Positions 27,037 to 35,871 are shown, counted from the first letter of the stretch. The stretch: DNA of 64,000 bases from Nocardiopsis sp. YSL2 (GCF_030555055.1 NZ_JAMOAO010000001.1:806001-870000); one strand, 5' to 3'. Translations and numbers: made by a program. Notes: generated by a model from the sequence alone, not told the origin.

Positions 27037-27834
27037 ATGAAGGATCCGGACGACCCCCACGCCGTCCTCGGCCTGCGGCCGGGCGCGACGCGCGAGCAGG
27101 TGGACCGGGCCTTCCGGGCGCTGGCCCTGCGCCACCACCCCGACGCGCCCGGCGGGGACCGGGCCGCCTACGCGCGCGTCCGCCACGCCTACGAGGCCCT
27201 CGCCGGGTCTCGCGCGCGAGCGGGTCCCGGCGCCGAGCGCGCCGCCCCGCCGCGCCGGGGCGTGCCCATTCCCGTGCGCGTCCGCCGTGCCCGACCGCGC
27301 CGCGGCGCCGACCTCACGGCTCCGCTGCGCGTCGGCCTGCCCCTGGCGGTGCACGGTGGTACCGCCGACCTGGACCTCGGTGGCGGCGACACGCTGACCG
27401 TGGCCGTGCCGCCCGGCACCGAGCACCGCGCCAGGCTCCGCCTCCCGGGTCGCGGCGCCCCCGGCGCACACGGCGGGGCGCCCGGAGACCTGGTCGTGAC
27501 GGTGCTGGTGGCGGACCACCCCGTCTTCCGCAGAGTCGGCCGCGACCTGCGCGCCACGCTCCCGCTCGGCTACGCCGAAGCCGTCCTGGGGACGGAGGCC
27601 GCGATCACCGCGCTGGACGGCCGGGTGCTCCGTGTGCCCGTTCCACCCGGTACGGCGCAGGGCGCTACCATCACCCTTCCGGGCCAGGGCGTTCCCGGCC
27701 GCGGCGGCACGGGGGCACTGGTCCTCGCCGTCGCGATCGACGTCCCCGCCGGCCCCCTCTCGGCCGACCAGCGCGCGGCACTGGAACACCTCGGCGCCGC
27801 GCTGCCCGCACCCCGGAAGGAACCACGCCGATGA
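27037..27834 (+). CDS. DnaJ/CbpA-like co-chaperone
   Basis: The 265-residue protein has an N-terminal J domain (about 6-60) with the essential HPD tripeptide in ALRHHPDAPGG. A basic Arg/Pro-rich linker and the DnaJ C-terminal substrate-binding fold follow: LTAPLRVGLPLAVHGGTADLDL, VAVPPGTEHRARLRLPGRGAPG and VPVPPGTAQGATITLPGQGVPGRGG. The zinc-finger Cys repeats of DnaJ are absent, as in CbpA. It would stimulate a DnaK ATPase encoded elsewhere. ATG 27037 has AAGGGAGG close upstream; ATG 27016 is also possible. It overlaps the HspR-like gene by four bases. Confidence 0.88.
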   Translation: MKDPDDPHAVLGLRPGATREQVDRAFRALALRHHPDAPGGDRAAYARVRHAYEALAGSRARAGPGAERAAPPRRGVPIPVRVRRARPRRGADLTAPLRVGLPLAVHGGTADLDLGGGDTLTVAVPPGTEHRARLRLPGRGAPGAHGGAPGDLVVTVLVADHPVFRRVGRDLRATLPLGYAEAVLGTEAAITALDGRVLRVPVPPGTAQGATITLPGQGVPGRGGTGALVLAVAIDVPAGPLSADQRAALEHLGAALPAPRKEPRR

Positions 27835-28118
27835 CCGACGCCCGCCCCCGGCCCGACCAGGGCCTGTACACCATCTCCGTGGCCGCCGGGCTCGCCGGCG
27901 TCTCCGTGCAGTCCCTGCGCCTGTACGAACAGCGCGGGCTGCTCTCCCCGACCCGCACTCGGGGCGGGACCCGCCTGTACAGCGACAACGACATCGCGCG
28001 CCTGCGGCGGATCAGCGAACTCCTCGGGCAGGGTGTCAACCTCACCGGCATCGAGCAGATCCTCCACCTCCAGGACGAGAACAGCCGCCTGCGCCGCACG
28101 GACGCCGCGGGGGACTGA
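27831..28118 (+). CDS. hspR: MerR-family heat-shock regulator, HspR-like
   Basis: The 95-residue protein has a MerR helix-turn-helix: YTISVAAGLAGVSVQSLRLYEQRGLLSPTRTRGGTRLYSDNDIARLRRISELLGQGVNLTGIEQILHL. ISVAAxLAG and the GVNLxGI segment are typical of HspR, which represses heat-shock genes as a co-repressor complex with DnaK. It is translationally coupled to the DnaJ-like gene, a layout like the dnaK operon with its own hspR. It probably represses both this operon and divergent hsp20. The symbol is given by similarity; a main hspR may exist elsewhere. Confidence 0.85.
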   Translation: MTDARPRPDQGLYTISVAAGLAGVSVQSLRLYEQRGLLSPTRTRGGTRLYSDNDIARLRRISELLGQGVNLTGIEQILHLQDENSRLRRTDAAGD

Positions 28119-28333
28119 CGGTTCCCGGCGTCACTCCCCCGGGAGAGACCGGTCACCGGCGCACCCGCCCCGGCGGGCGGGAACCGGCGTGTTCGGCGCC
28201 CACAGGCCCGCCCCGGCCGGGCCCGGCGCCCCCCGCGCCGTCCGCACCGACGCCATCCATCAAAGTCTCTATGTCGGATCGTGGCATGCCTATTGGTCAT
28301 TCGATGCCAGGAGCCCTACGTTCGAGAGCGTCG
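28119..28333. other. Intergenic stretch before the DJ-1/PfpI gene
   Basis: No credible gene is seen here. The first half is G/C-rich; the second half is relatively A/T-rich (around 28255-28310) and probably holds the promoter for the following operon. Confidence 0.5.
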
Positions 28334-28369
28334 ACGACCTGACGGACCGCACGGACAACGTCAGGTCGT
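28334..28369. promoter_or_regulatory. Perfect 10-bp inverted repeat before the DJ-1/TetR operon
   Basis: ACGACCTGAC at 28334-28343 is repeated in reverse as GTCAGGTCGT at 28360-28369, with 16 bases between. The site ends 44 bp before the ATG of the DJ-1/PfpI gene. It may be an operator for the TetR-type protein encoded downstream, or an mRNA leader hairpin. Confidence 0.55.
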
Positions 28370-28412
28370 GTGAACCATCAGGCCGCGAGGCCCGTGACTC
28401 CCGGAGGACACC

Positions 28413-29108
28413 ATGGCCAAGATCCTGTTCATCATGACCGGCGCCGACCACTGGACGCTGGCCGACGGCACCCCGCACCCCACCGGTTTCTGGGCCGAGG
28501 AGGCCGTCGCCCCGTACCGCAAGCTCACCGCGGCAGGGCACGAGATCACCGTGGCCACCCCCGGCGGCGTCGTGCCGCCGGTGGACCAGGGCAGCCTCTC
28601 CCCTGACGCCAACGGCGGGGAGGAGGGGGCCAAGGAGGTCTCCGCCGCGCTGGAGTCGATGGAGGAGCTCCGCCGTCCCGTCCGCCTGGAGGACGTCGAC
28701 CTGGACGACTACGCGGCGGTCTTCTACCCGGGCGGCCACGGACCGATGGAGGACCTCGCCGTCGACGCCGGCTCCGGGGCGCTGCTCACCGCCGCCCTGG
28801 CCTCCGGCAAGCCGCTGGGCGTGGTCTGCCACGCCCCGGCCGCACTCCTGGCCGCCGACGACGGCGACGGCGGCTCGCCGTTCGCGGGCTACCGGGTGAC
28901 GGGTTTCACCAACGCCGAGGAGGCCCAGGCGGGGCTGGCCGACCGGGCGAAGTGGCTGCTCCAGGACCGGCTGGTCGGGATCGGCACCGACTTCGTCGAG
29001 GGCGAGCCCTGGAAGCCGCACGTCGTCGTCGACCGCAACCTCGCCACCGGACAGAACCCGGCCTCCTCGGGCCCGCTGGCCGACGAACTGCTCCGGCTCC
29101 TGGGCTGA
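28413..29108 (+). CDS. DJ-1/PfpI family protein (Hsp31-like glyoxalase/protease fold)
   Basis: This 231-residue protein has the class I glutamine amidotransferase-like fold. YAAVFYPGGHGPMEDLAVD and GVVCHAPAALL give the nucleophilic elbow with its Cys-His pair, and the conserved Glu lies in FWAEEAVAPYRKL. Hsp31/YhbO-type members act on methylglyoxal or glycated protein, or as chaperones. A hairpin-like inverted repeat stands upstream, and a TetR-type gene starts two bases after its stop, so both are probably co-transcribed as a stress response unit. Confidence 0.9.
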   Translation: MAKILFIMTGADHWTLADGTPHPTGFWAEEAVAPYRKLTAAGHEITVATPGGVVPPVDQGSLSPDANGGEEGAKEVSAALESMEELRRPVRLEDVDLDDYAAVFYPGGHGPMEDLAVDAGSGALLTAALASGKPLGVVCHAPAALLAADDGDGGSPFAGYRVTGFTNAEEAQAGLADRAKWLLQDRLVGIGTDFVEGEPWKPHVVVDRNLATGQNPASSGPLADELLRLLG

Positions 29109-29110
29109 CG

Positions 29111-29671
29111 ATGGGCTCCGACCGGCTCACCGACGTGCTGGACGCCGCCTACGAGTGCCTGGCGCGGTACGGAACCCGACGCACGACCATGGACGACATC
29201 GCCTCGTCCATGGGGGTGTCCCGGTCGGCGGTCTACCAGTACGTCCGCAACAAGGACGACGCCTTCCGGCTCCTGGCCGAGCGCCTGCACACACGGGCAC
29301 TCGACCGGGCGGGCCGGGCGGCCTCCGTCGACCTGCCGCCGGCGCGCCGGGTCGAGGGGATCGCCGCCGCCAAGTACGACCTGGAGCGGTCGCTGGCCGA
29401 AGGCTCGCCGCACACCGCCGAACTGGTCGACGAGCGCGCCCGGCTGTTCGGCGGCATCTGCCGGGCCTTCACCGCCGACCTGCGCGCCCTGCTCAGCGGC
29501 GTGTTCGCCGAGGCCGGGACGCGGCCGGGCCTGGACCCCGGCGAGGCGGCCGATATCTGCCTCGCCCTGGTCAAGGGGCTGGAGTCGGCCCCCGGCGGCG
29601 AAGACCTGCTGCGTCCGGCCGTCCGGGTGCTCGCCGAGGCACTGCTCGCCCCGCCCGGCGCCCGCCCCTGA
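29111..29671 (+). CDS. TetR-family transcriptional regulator
   Basis: The 186-residue protein has a TetR DNA-binding domain in its first 50 residues: LDAAYECLARYGTRRTTMDDIASSMGVSRSAVYQYVRNKDDAFRLLAERL. The helical C-terminal part should bind a ligand that I cannot name. The gene begins two bases after the DJ-1/PfpI stop and is followed by an NADP-dependent oxidoreductase gene. It may repress its own operon through the inverted repeat at 28334-28369. Confidence 0.93.
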   Translation: MGSDRLTDVLDAAYECLARYGTRRTTMDDIASSMGVSRSAVYQYVRNKDDAFRLLAERLHTRALDRAGRAASVDLPPARRVEGIAAAKYDLERSLAEGSPHTAELVDERARLFGGICRAFTADLRALLSGVFAEAGTRPGLDPGEAADICLALVKGLESAPGGEDLLRPAVRVLAEALLAPPGARP

Positions 29672-29714
29672 TCCATCCACGTTCTCCGGCGCCGGCACAC
29701 CCGCCGCACCGCCG

Positions 29715-29753
29715 CCCGCACACCAACCATCCACCCGCACACCAACCATCCAC
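29715..29753 (+). repeat. Two tandem copies of a 19-bp unit
   Basis: CCGCACACCAACCATCCAC occurs twice in direct succession with a period of 19 bp, in the 95-bp gap before the oxidoreductase gene, just ahead of its SD (CGGAGG). It may be slippage-prone or form paired protein-binding sites. Confidence 0.8.
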
Positions 29754-29766
29754 ACGGAGGTCCACC

Positions 29767-30780
29767 ATGCCCGTCACCAGCCGCGAATGGCAGCTGGCCG
29801 CCCGCCCCGTCGGCGAGCCCCGCGACAGCGACGTCAGGTTCACCGAGGCCACGGTGCCCGACCCCGCCGCGGGGCAGGTCCTGGTCCGCAACGACTGGCT
29901 GTCGGTCGACCCGTACATGCGCGGGCGGATGAACGAGGGGGAGTCCTACATCCCGCCGTTCGAGCTCGGCGAGGCGATGACCGGCAGCGCCGTGGGCACC
30001 GTCGTCGCCTCCGGGTCCGACGACGTGCCCGTCGGCACGACCGTCAGCCACTTCCAGGGCTGGCGCGAGTACGCCCTGCTGAACGCCGAGGGTCTCCAGG
30101 TCGTGGACACCGGCCTGGCCCCCGCCCAGGCCTATCTGGGCGTCCTGGGCACCACGGGGCTGACCGCCTACGCCACGCTGGTGGAGGTCTCCCCCGTCCG
30201 TGAGGGCGACGTCGTGTTCGTGTCCGGCGCGGCCGGAGCGGTGGGCTCGGTGGCCGGGCAGATCGCCCGCCACCTCGGCGCGGCCAAGGTCATCGGTTCC
30301 GCCGGCGGCCCGGAGAAGGCTCGGCGGCTCGTCGAGGACTTCGGCTTCGACACCGCGATCGACTACCGCGAGGGCGACCTGCCCGGGCAGCTCGCCAAGG
30401 CCGCACCCGAGGGCATCGACGTCTACCTCGACAACGTCGGCGGCGACCACCTGGAGGCCGTGCTGGGCGTGATGAACCTGCGCGGGCGCGTGGGCATGGT
30501 CGGGGCGATCTCGGTCTACAACGCCACCGAGGCGCCCGCCGGGCCGCGCACGCTGCCGCTGGCCATCGGCAAACGCATCACCCTGCGCGGCATGAACGTG
30601 GCCGACCACTACCACCTGGTGCCCGAGTACGTCGGCCGGGCCGCGGCCTGGCTGGCCGACGGCTCCCTGCGCACCGAGGAGACCGTGGTGGACGGCATCG
30701 AGAACGCCTTCGAGGCCTTCACCGCGATGATGCGCGGCGCCAACACCGGCAAGATGCTGGTCCGCCTCACCCAGGAGTGA
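29767..30780 (+). CDS. NADP-dependent oxidoreductase, zinc-free MDR family (alkenal/prostaglandin reductase type)
   Basis: The 337-residue protein has the fold of leukotriene B4 dehydrogenase/curA-type reductases: SVDPYMRGRMNEGESYIPPFELGEAM, then TGLTAYATLVEVSPVREGDVVFVSGAAGAVGSVAGQIARHLGA with the Rossmann loop, and YLDNVGGDHLEAVL. No zinc ligands are seen. Such enzymes reduce C=C bonds of alpha,beta-unsaturated carbonyls using NADPH, in line with the DJ-1/PfpI neighbour. The last 14 bases overlap the convergent LysR-type gene. Confidence 0.92.
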   Translation: MPVTSREWQLAARPVGEPRDSDVRFTEATVPDPAAGQVLVRNDWLSVDPYMRGRMNEGESYIPPFELGEAMTGSAVGTVVASGSDDVPVGTTVSHFQGWREYALLNAEGLQVVDTGLAPAQAYLGVLGTTGLTAYATLVEVSPVREGDVVFVSGAAGAVGSVAGQIARHLGAAKVIGSAGGPEKARRLVEDFGFDTAIDYREGDLPGQLAKAAPEGIDVYLDNVGGDHLEAVLGVMNLRGRVGMVGAISVYNATEAPAGPRTLPLAIGKRITLRGMNVADHYHLVPEYVGRAAAWLADGSLRTEETVVDGIENAFEAFTAMMRGANTGKMLVRLTQE

Positions 30781-31690
30781 GCGCGGGGCCCACCCCGGCG
30801 GATCCGCGGAGCAGCCGACGCTCCAGCGCGTCGGTGACGGCGTGCGCCGCCGGGGAGGCCCACCGCGCGCGATGGCGGGCGAGCAGCACCGCGACGTCGG
30901 GGGCCCCTGGACCCTCCAGGACGGTCAGGCGGCCGTCGGCCAGTGCCTGGTCGACACCGACCCTCGGCAGCAGGGCGACGCCGAGCCCGGCCTCCACACA
31001 CGTCCGGGCCGCCTCGGCGCTGCCGAACCGGGTGGTCCGGGGCCTGTCCCCCGGAAGCGCGGCCAGTTCGCGTGCGAGGGCGTCGCTGTAGGAGCAGCCC
31101 TCCTCCAGCAGGAAGACCTCGGTCCCGGCCAGGTCCGCCGGCCGTGCCGGGCGGTCGAGGACGGCCAGCGGATGCCCGGGCGCGGCCACCAGCACCAGGG
31201 GCAGCCGGGCCACGACGCGGGCGGTCACGTCCGCCGCGCCCGCCTCCTCCTCCAGCAGCAGTGCCACGTCCACGCGCCCCGAGCGCAGCCCCTCGACGGC
31301 CTCGACCGTGCCCGCCGCGTGGATCCGGACGTCGATGCCCGGTTCGGCGGCCCGCAGTTCGGCGACCACCCCGGGCAGCAGCGACGCGCACAGCGTCTCC
31401 CCGGCGGCGACGACGATCCGCCCGCTGAGCGGCGAGGCGTCGTCGACGGCGGCCCGCAGCCGCGCCTCCGCGTCGAGCACCTCCTCGGCCCGGGCCAGCA
31501 GCCGGTGCCCGTGCGAGGTGAGGCGGGCGCCGCGCGGCAGGCGGTCGAAGAGCCGGGTGCCCAGCTCCTTCTCCAGGTCGCGGATGTGCACGGTGACCGT
31601 GGACTGGGCCAGATGGAGTTCCTCGGCCGCGCCGGTGAAGTTCGCGGTGCGGGCCAGGGTGGCGAAGGTACGCAGCAGCCGGGTGTCCAT
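30767..31690 (-). CDS. LysR-family transcriptional regulator
   Basis: This 307-residue regulator has the N-terminal LysR winged helix (LLRTFATLARTANFTGAAEELHLAQSTVTVHIRDLEKELGTRLFDRLPRGARLTSHGHRLL) and a two-lobed effector domain (GRIVVAAGETLCASLLPGVVAELRAAEPGIDVRIHAAG). It is divergent from a PhzF-family gene 92 bp away, whose transcription it probably controls; an inverted repeat lies in that gap. Confidence 0.95.
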   Translation of the reverse strand: MDTRLLRTFATLARTANFTGAAEELHLAQSTVTVHIRDLEKELGTRLFDRLPRGARLTSHGHRLLARAEEVLDAEARLRAAVDDASPLSGRIVVAAGETLCASLLPGVVAELRAAEPGIDVRIHAAGTVEAVEGLRSGRVDVALLLEEEAGAADVTARVVARLPLVLVAAPGHPLAVLDRPARPADLAGTEVFLLEEGCSYSDALARELAALPGDRPRTTRFGSAEAARTCVEAGLGVALLPRVGVDQALADGRLTVLEGPGAPDVAVLLARHRARWASPAAHAVTDALERRLLRGSAGVGPALTPG

Positions 31691-31730
31691 ACCCCGACCG
31701 TAGCCGACTCATCGGAATCCTCGATCGCCG

Positions 31731-31746
31731 CGATGACACATCATCG
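31731..31746. promoter_or_regulatory. Inverted repeat CGATGA-N4-TCATCG between LysR and PhzF genes
   Basis: The arms 31731-31736 and 31741-31746 pair perfectly. A further TCATCG stands at 31709. The site is 36 bp upstream of the PhzF start, in the place expected for an autoregulated LysR activator. Confidence 0.5.
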
Positions 31747-31782
31747 TTTCTCTTCATAGCCGTCCGGTGCCAGGGTGGAGGC

Positions 31783-32643
31783 ATGGACACCAGCACGACA
31801 CAGATTCTGCGCTACACCGCTTTCACCACGGACCCGTCCGGCGGCAACCCCGCCGGTGTCGTCCTGGACGCCGCGGAGCTCGACGACGACGCGATGCTGA
31901 CCATCGCCGCGGACCTGGGCTACTCCGAGACCGCCTTCGTCACCGCGCGCGACGAGCGGCGGCGGCGTTTCACGGTGCGCTACTTCAGCCCGCTGGCCGA
32001 GGTGCCCTTCTGCGGACACGCGACCGTGGCCGCGGCGGTGGCGCTGGCCGAGGGCCTGGGCGCGGGCCCGCTGGTGTTCGACACCCCGGTCGGAGAAGTG
32101 CCCGTGGACACCGGAGCCGGCGCCGACGGGGCGGTGGTCGCGACGCTGACCAGCGTCCCGACCAGCTCGCGACCGGCCGAGGCGGTCGAACTGGACACGG
32201 CCCTGGCCGCGCTGGGCTGGCGCCACGAGGACCTCGACCCCGCTCTGCCGCCCCGGGTCGCCTTCGGCGGTGTGCACCACCTCGTCCTGGCCGCCGCGAC
32301 CCGCGGCCGCCTGGCCGACCTGGACTACGACTTCGACGCGCTGGCCGAGGTCATGCGGCGGGCCGGGTGGACGACGGTGCAGCTGGTGTGGCGCGAGAGC
32401 CCCGACCTGTTCCACGCCCGCGACCCCTTCCCCGTGGGCGGCGTGGTGGAGGACCCGGCGACCGGCGCGGCGGCGGCCGCGCTCGGCGGCTACCTGCGCG
32501 ACCTGGGCCTGGTCTCCGAGCCGACGGTGGTCGCGGTCCGCCAGGGCGAGGACATGGGCCGACCCAGCGCGCTGACGGTGGCGGTCGGCCCCGACGACGC
32601 CCGGGTACGGGTCTCCGGCCACGCGGTCCCCCTCCCGGCCTGA
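31783..32643 (+). CDS. PhzF-family isomerase/epimerase
   Basis: The 286-residue protein has the PhzF hallmarks: TDPSGGNPAGVVLDA, LGYSETAFV with the catalytic Glu49, VRYFSPLAEVPFCGHATVAAA and the C-terminal EDPATGAAAAALGGYL. Members use a diaminopimelate-epimerase fold and catalyse isomerisations by Glu-mediated proton transfer. The substrate is unknown; no phenazine genes occur nearby. It is divergent from, and probably regulated by, the LysR-type protein. Confidence 0.93.
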   Translation: MDTSTTQILRYTAFTTDPSGGNPAGVVLDAAELDDDAMLTIAADLGYSETAFVTARDERRRRFTVRYFSPLAEVPFCGHATVAAAVALAEGLGAGPLVFDTPVGEVPVDTGAGADGAVVATLTSVPTSSRPAEAVELDTALAALGWRHEDLDPALPPRVAFGGVHHLVLAAATRGRLADLDYDFDALAEVMRRAGWTTVQLVWRESPDLFHARDPFPVGGVVEDPATGAAAAALGGYLRDLGLVSEPTVVAVRQGEDMGRPSALTVAVGPDDARVRVSGHAVPLPA

Positions 32644-32833
32644 CCGCCCCCGCGCCGCCTGCGCCTCCCGCGCCTGCCATCACCGCGGCCGGGGCGGGTC
32701 GTCGTCACGGCATGCCGACGAAGGCGCACGGCCTCCCCGGCCGCCCGCCCCGGCGACCGAGGCGCGCGAACGCGCGGCCCCTCGCCCCCGCGGCGCTGGA
32801 TCCGTTCCGGCCGTCAGCCGCGGACGACCGGAG

Positions 32834-33040
32834 TCAGCTCGCCATCTCCGTGCGCGCCGTCCATTCGTAGACGGGCACCCGTCCCTCGGACGTGTGAGCC
32901 TGTCTCGGTGTCGGAACGAAGTGCTCGTACCCGTTGTGGAACGGCAGCTTGAGCTCGTCCCCGGGGCGTTCGACGGACACGATCCGCTCGTGGAGCTCCT
33001 CGGGTCCGCCCTCCAGCAGTGCCTTGCCTTCGGTACCCAT
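32834..33040 (-). CDS. Small DUF5988-like protein
   Basis: This 68-residue protein reads MGTEGKALLEGGPEELHERI, then VERPGDELKLPFHNGYEHFVPT and ends VPVYEWTARTEMAS. The LEGGP, GYEHF and EWTxRT blocks recall the DUF5988 family of short actinobacterial proteins. Its function is unknown. No strong SD stands before the ATG. The family name is from memory and should be checked by profile search. Confidence 0.6.
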   Translation of the reverse strand: MGTEGKALLEGGPEELHERIVSVERPGDELKLPFHNGYEHFVPTPRQAHTSEGRVPVYEWTARTEMAS

Positions 33041-33170
33041 ATCCGCAGGTTCTCACGATGGGACGCCCCTGGCCAGGGGGGATGACCGACTGTGGACGAC
33101 GGGACACGGTGCCCGGGCGGTGGCGGGACGCCCCGCGCCCCGCCACCGCCCGGTCACCGGGAGCGCGCCC

Positions 33171-34826
33171 TCACCGCCGACGCAGCCACACCGCGGCGTC
33201 CGCGGGCAGGCGGCCGTCCTGGATCGGCGCACTGGACAACAGCACCTCGGCGCCCTCCGGCAGCGGATGCGGGTCGCCGGCGAAGTTGACCACGCATCGG
33301 AGTCCGTCGCCACGGTCGAAGGCGAGCACGCCCTCCGGGGTGTCCACCCAGGACATCTCCGCGCCGGCCAGACCCGGCTCGGTCCTCCGGATGCGCAGCG
33401 CCTCACGGTACAGGTTCAGCATCGAGTCCGGCCGTGCGGCCTCGTGCTCCACGGTCAGGTCCCGCCAGGCGGCCGGCTGCGGCAGCCACGGCCGGTCCCC
33501 GCCGAACCCGAACGGGGGTTCCTGCCCCGACCACGGCAGCGGCACCCGGCAGCCGTCACGGCCCGGGTCGGTGTGGCCGGACCGCTCCCACGTGGGGTCC
33601 CTCAACACCTCCGGCGGCAGGTCCTCCACTTCCCACAGTCCCAGTTCCTCCCCCTGGTACAGGTACGCACTGCCGGGCAGGCCCAGGGTGAGTAGCGCCG
33701 ACGCCCGCGCCCGCCGGGTGCCGAGCTCCAGGTCGACCGGAACGTCCCGGACCATCCCCAGGCTCTTGCTCTGGGCGTGCCCCGGGCGGCCGAAGCGCGA
33801 GACGTGGCGTACGACGTCGTGGTTGGACAGCACCCACGTCACCGGGGCGCCGATCGGCCCCAGCGCCGTGAAGGAGTCGTCGATGGCCTCGCGCATGGCC
33901 TTGGCCTTCCAGGGCGCCTCCAGGTAGTGGAAGTTGAACGCCGTGTGCAGCTCGTCGGAGCGCAGGTAGCGCGCCAGGCGGCCGGGGTCGGACACCCACG
34001 CCTCGGCCGCGAACACCCTGTCCCCGTCGTACTCGTCGGCGATCGCGCGCCAGGCCCGGTAGATGTCGTGCACCCCTTCGCGGTCGGCGTGCGGGTGCTC
34101 GCCGCCGTCCGCGGTCAGGTGCTGGTCGTGCTCGTGGACCGCGAAGTCGGGCAGGTCCGGGTGCTTGACCAGGCCGTGCGCGACGTCGATGCGGAAGCCG
34201 TCCACTCCCCGGTCGAACCAGAACCGCAGGATGGACTCGAACTCGGCGCGCACCCCGGGGTGGTCCCAGTTCAGGTCCGGCTGTTCGGGCGCGAACAGGT
34301 GCAGGTACCACTGGCCGGGCGTGCCGTCGGGGTCGGTCGTGCGGGTCCAGGCCGGGCCGCCGAAGGCCGCGCGCCAGTCGTTGGGCGGTTCGTCGCCCCC
34401 CGGCCCCCGGCCGTCGCGGAACAGGAACCGCTCCCGCTCGGGCGAGCCGGGGCCCGCCGCGAGTGCCGCCCGGAACCAGGCGTGCCGGTCCGAGACGTGG
34501 TTGGGCACGATGTCGAGGATGACGCGGATGCCGTGCTCGTGCGCCTCGGCGACGAACGCGGTGCCCTCCTCCAGGGTTCCCAGGACGGGATCGACACGGC
34601 GGAAGTCGGCGACGTCGTACCCGCCGTCGGCCATGGGCGACTCGTACCACGGGTTGATCCACACCGCGTCCACGCCCAGGTCGCGCAGGTAGGGCAGGCG
34701 GGCGCGCAGGCCCGCGACGTCGCCGACACCGTCACCGTTCCCGTCGGCGAAGCTGCGGATGTAGATCTGGTACACGGCGGCGTTGCGCCACCACTCCCCG
34801 CCCGGGGACGCGGTGCTGTGGGTCAT
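33171..34826 (-). CDS. Alpha-glucosidase/alpha-amylase, family GH13
   Basis: The 551-residue cytosolic enzyme (no signal peptide) has the GH13 regions AVWINPWYESP, DIVPNH, GFRIDVAHG with nucleophile Asp214, FAAEAWV with acid/base Glu275, and LSNHDV with Asp337. The overall sequence, from WWRNAAVYQIYIRSFADGNGDGVGDVAGL to the C-terminal beta domain, resembles bacterial alpha-glucosidases acting on maltose, isomaltose or sucrose-type substrates. No sugar ABC transporter or LacI gene is adjacent, and no operator was seen upstream, so its inducer is unclear. Confidence 0.93.
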   Translation of the reverse strand: MTHSTASPGGEWWRNAAVYQIYIRSFADGNGDGVGDVAGLRARLPYLRDLGVDAVWINPWYESPMADGGYDVADFRRVDPVLGTLEEGTAFVAEAHEHGIRVILDIVPNHVSDRHAWFRAALAAGPGSPERERFLFRDGRGPGGDEPPNDWRAAFGGPAWTRTTDPDGTPGQWYLHLFAPEQPDLNWDHPGVRAEFESILRFWFDRGVDGFRIDVAHGLVKHPDLPDFAVHEHDQHLTADGGEHPHADREGVHDIYRAWRAIADEYDGDRVFAAEAWVSDPGRLARYLRSDELHTAFNFHYLEAPWKAKAMREAIDDSFTALGPIGAPVTWVLSNHDVVRHVSRFGRPGHAQSKSLGMVRDVPVDLELGTRRARASALLTLGLPGSAYLYQGEELGLWEVEDLPPEVLRDPTWERSGHTDPGRDGCRVPLPWSGQEPPFGFGGDRPWLPQPAAWRDLTVEHEAARPDSMLNLYREALRIRRTEPGLAGAEMSWVDTPEGVLAFDRGDGLRCVVNFAGDPHPLPEGAEVLLSSAPIQDGRLPADAAVWLRRR

Positions 34827-34983
34827 CGAAGCTCCGTTTCGTGGGGTCCCGTGCGGTCACCCGACCGCGACGGCGCACACCGTGGTCTACCCGGGATGGG
34901 CACGCTGTCGACCCGCGCGGGCCGCCGAACCCGACCGCCGCACCGCGGTGGGGGCCGGCGCGCCCCGGTTCCCCGGCCCGGAG

Positions 34984-35871
34984 CTACTTCAGCCGCCTGG
35001 CCGCCCACGGCATCAGTTCCTGGACCAGCGGCTTCGACAGCGGGCGGCCCAGTTCGGCCAGTTCGGCGCAGCCCTCGGTCCCCAGCGCGGTGTAGGGGGC
35101 CAGCGCCAGGTCGTCGGTGATCTCCTCGATCCGGGCACGGCGCTGGGCGCCCACGGAGGTCAGGGCCAGATCGGGCCCCTCGGCCAGCCACCCGCGTTCC
35201 CGCAGTCCGTCCGCGGCCGCGTCCCACTCCTCCTGCGACCACTTGCGGGTCGTGCGGAGCTTGTCGGCGGGCATGCCCTCGCCCGCCGCCGCGTGCGTGA
35301 CCAGCGCGTCGAGCCCGCTCAGTCCGGCGGTGAGCAGCGCCGCGACGTGACCGTCCCCGCGGTACTCGCGCAGCAGGGTCTGGGCGTGCCACAGCACGAG
35401 GTGGGGCTCCTCGGGCCAGGGCAGGGCCGCGTGCGCCGCGTAGAGCGGACGCCCGCCGAGATCGTCGCCGACCGCCTCGGCGGCGCGGCGGGCCAGCCCG
35501 GCGGCGCGCTCGACCTCGGGCGACTCCACGGCCGCGCCCAGGATCCGGCGCAGGGCCGCGTCGGCGGCGGACAGGCGCGCGGCCAGCACCTGTTCGGGGG
35601 TGGCCACCTCCCAGGCACCGGGGAGGGCGGCGCGGACCGCGTCGGGGTTGAAGTTGAAGAAGGCGGCGGTGACGACCTCGGCCGAGGCCGCCCCCAGGGC
35701 CGCGGCGCGGGGCGCGAAGTAGTGCGCCCAGCCCTTCAGCCCCAGGTCCGCGTAGGCCTCGGACGCCTCCGGGGCGAAGTAGATCATGCTGTGATAGGGC
35801 TCGACGTGTGCCCACGCCCGGCGGGCGGCGGCGGGGGTGACCTCGTCATGGACCGTGTCGATCCGGGGCAT
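34984..35871 (-). CDS. SCO6745-type helix-turn-helix family protein
   Basis: This 295-residue protein is of the SCO6745-type family. It has the characteristic YHSMIYFAPEASEAYADLGLKGWAHYFAPRAAALGAASAEVVTAAFFNFNPDAV segment, then LWHAQTLLREYRGDGHVAALLTAGLSGLDA and a winged-helix-like KWSQEEWDAAADGLRERGWLA region. Function is not established; the C-terminal part looks like a DNA-binding fold. It is monocistronic. Confidence 0.85.
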   Translation of the reverse strand: MPRIDTVHDEVTPAAARRAWAHVEPYHSMIYFAPEASEAYADLGLKGWAHYFAPRAAALGAASAEVVTAAFFNFNPDAVRAALPGAWEVATPEQVLAARLSAADAALRRILGAAVESPEVERAAGLARRAAEAVGDDLGGRPLYAAHAALPWPEEPHLVLWHAQTLLREYRGDGHVAALLTAGLSGLDALVTHAAAGEGMPADKLRTTRKWSQEEWDAAADGLRERGWLAEGPDLALTSVGAQRRARIEEITDDLALAPYTALGTEGCAELAELGRPLSKPLVQELMPWAARRLK

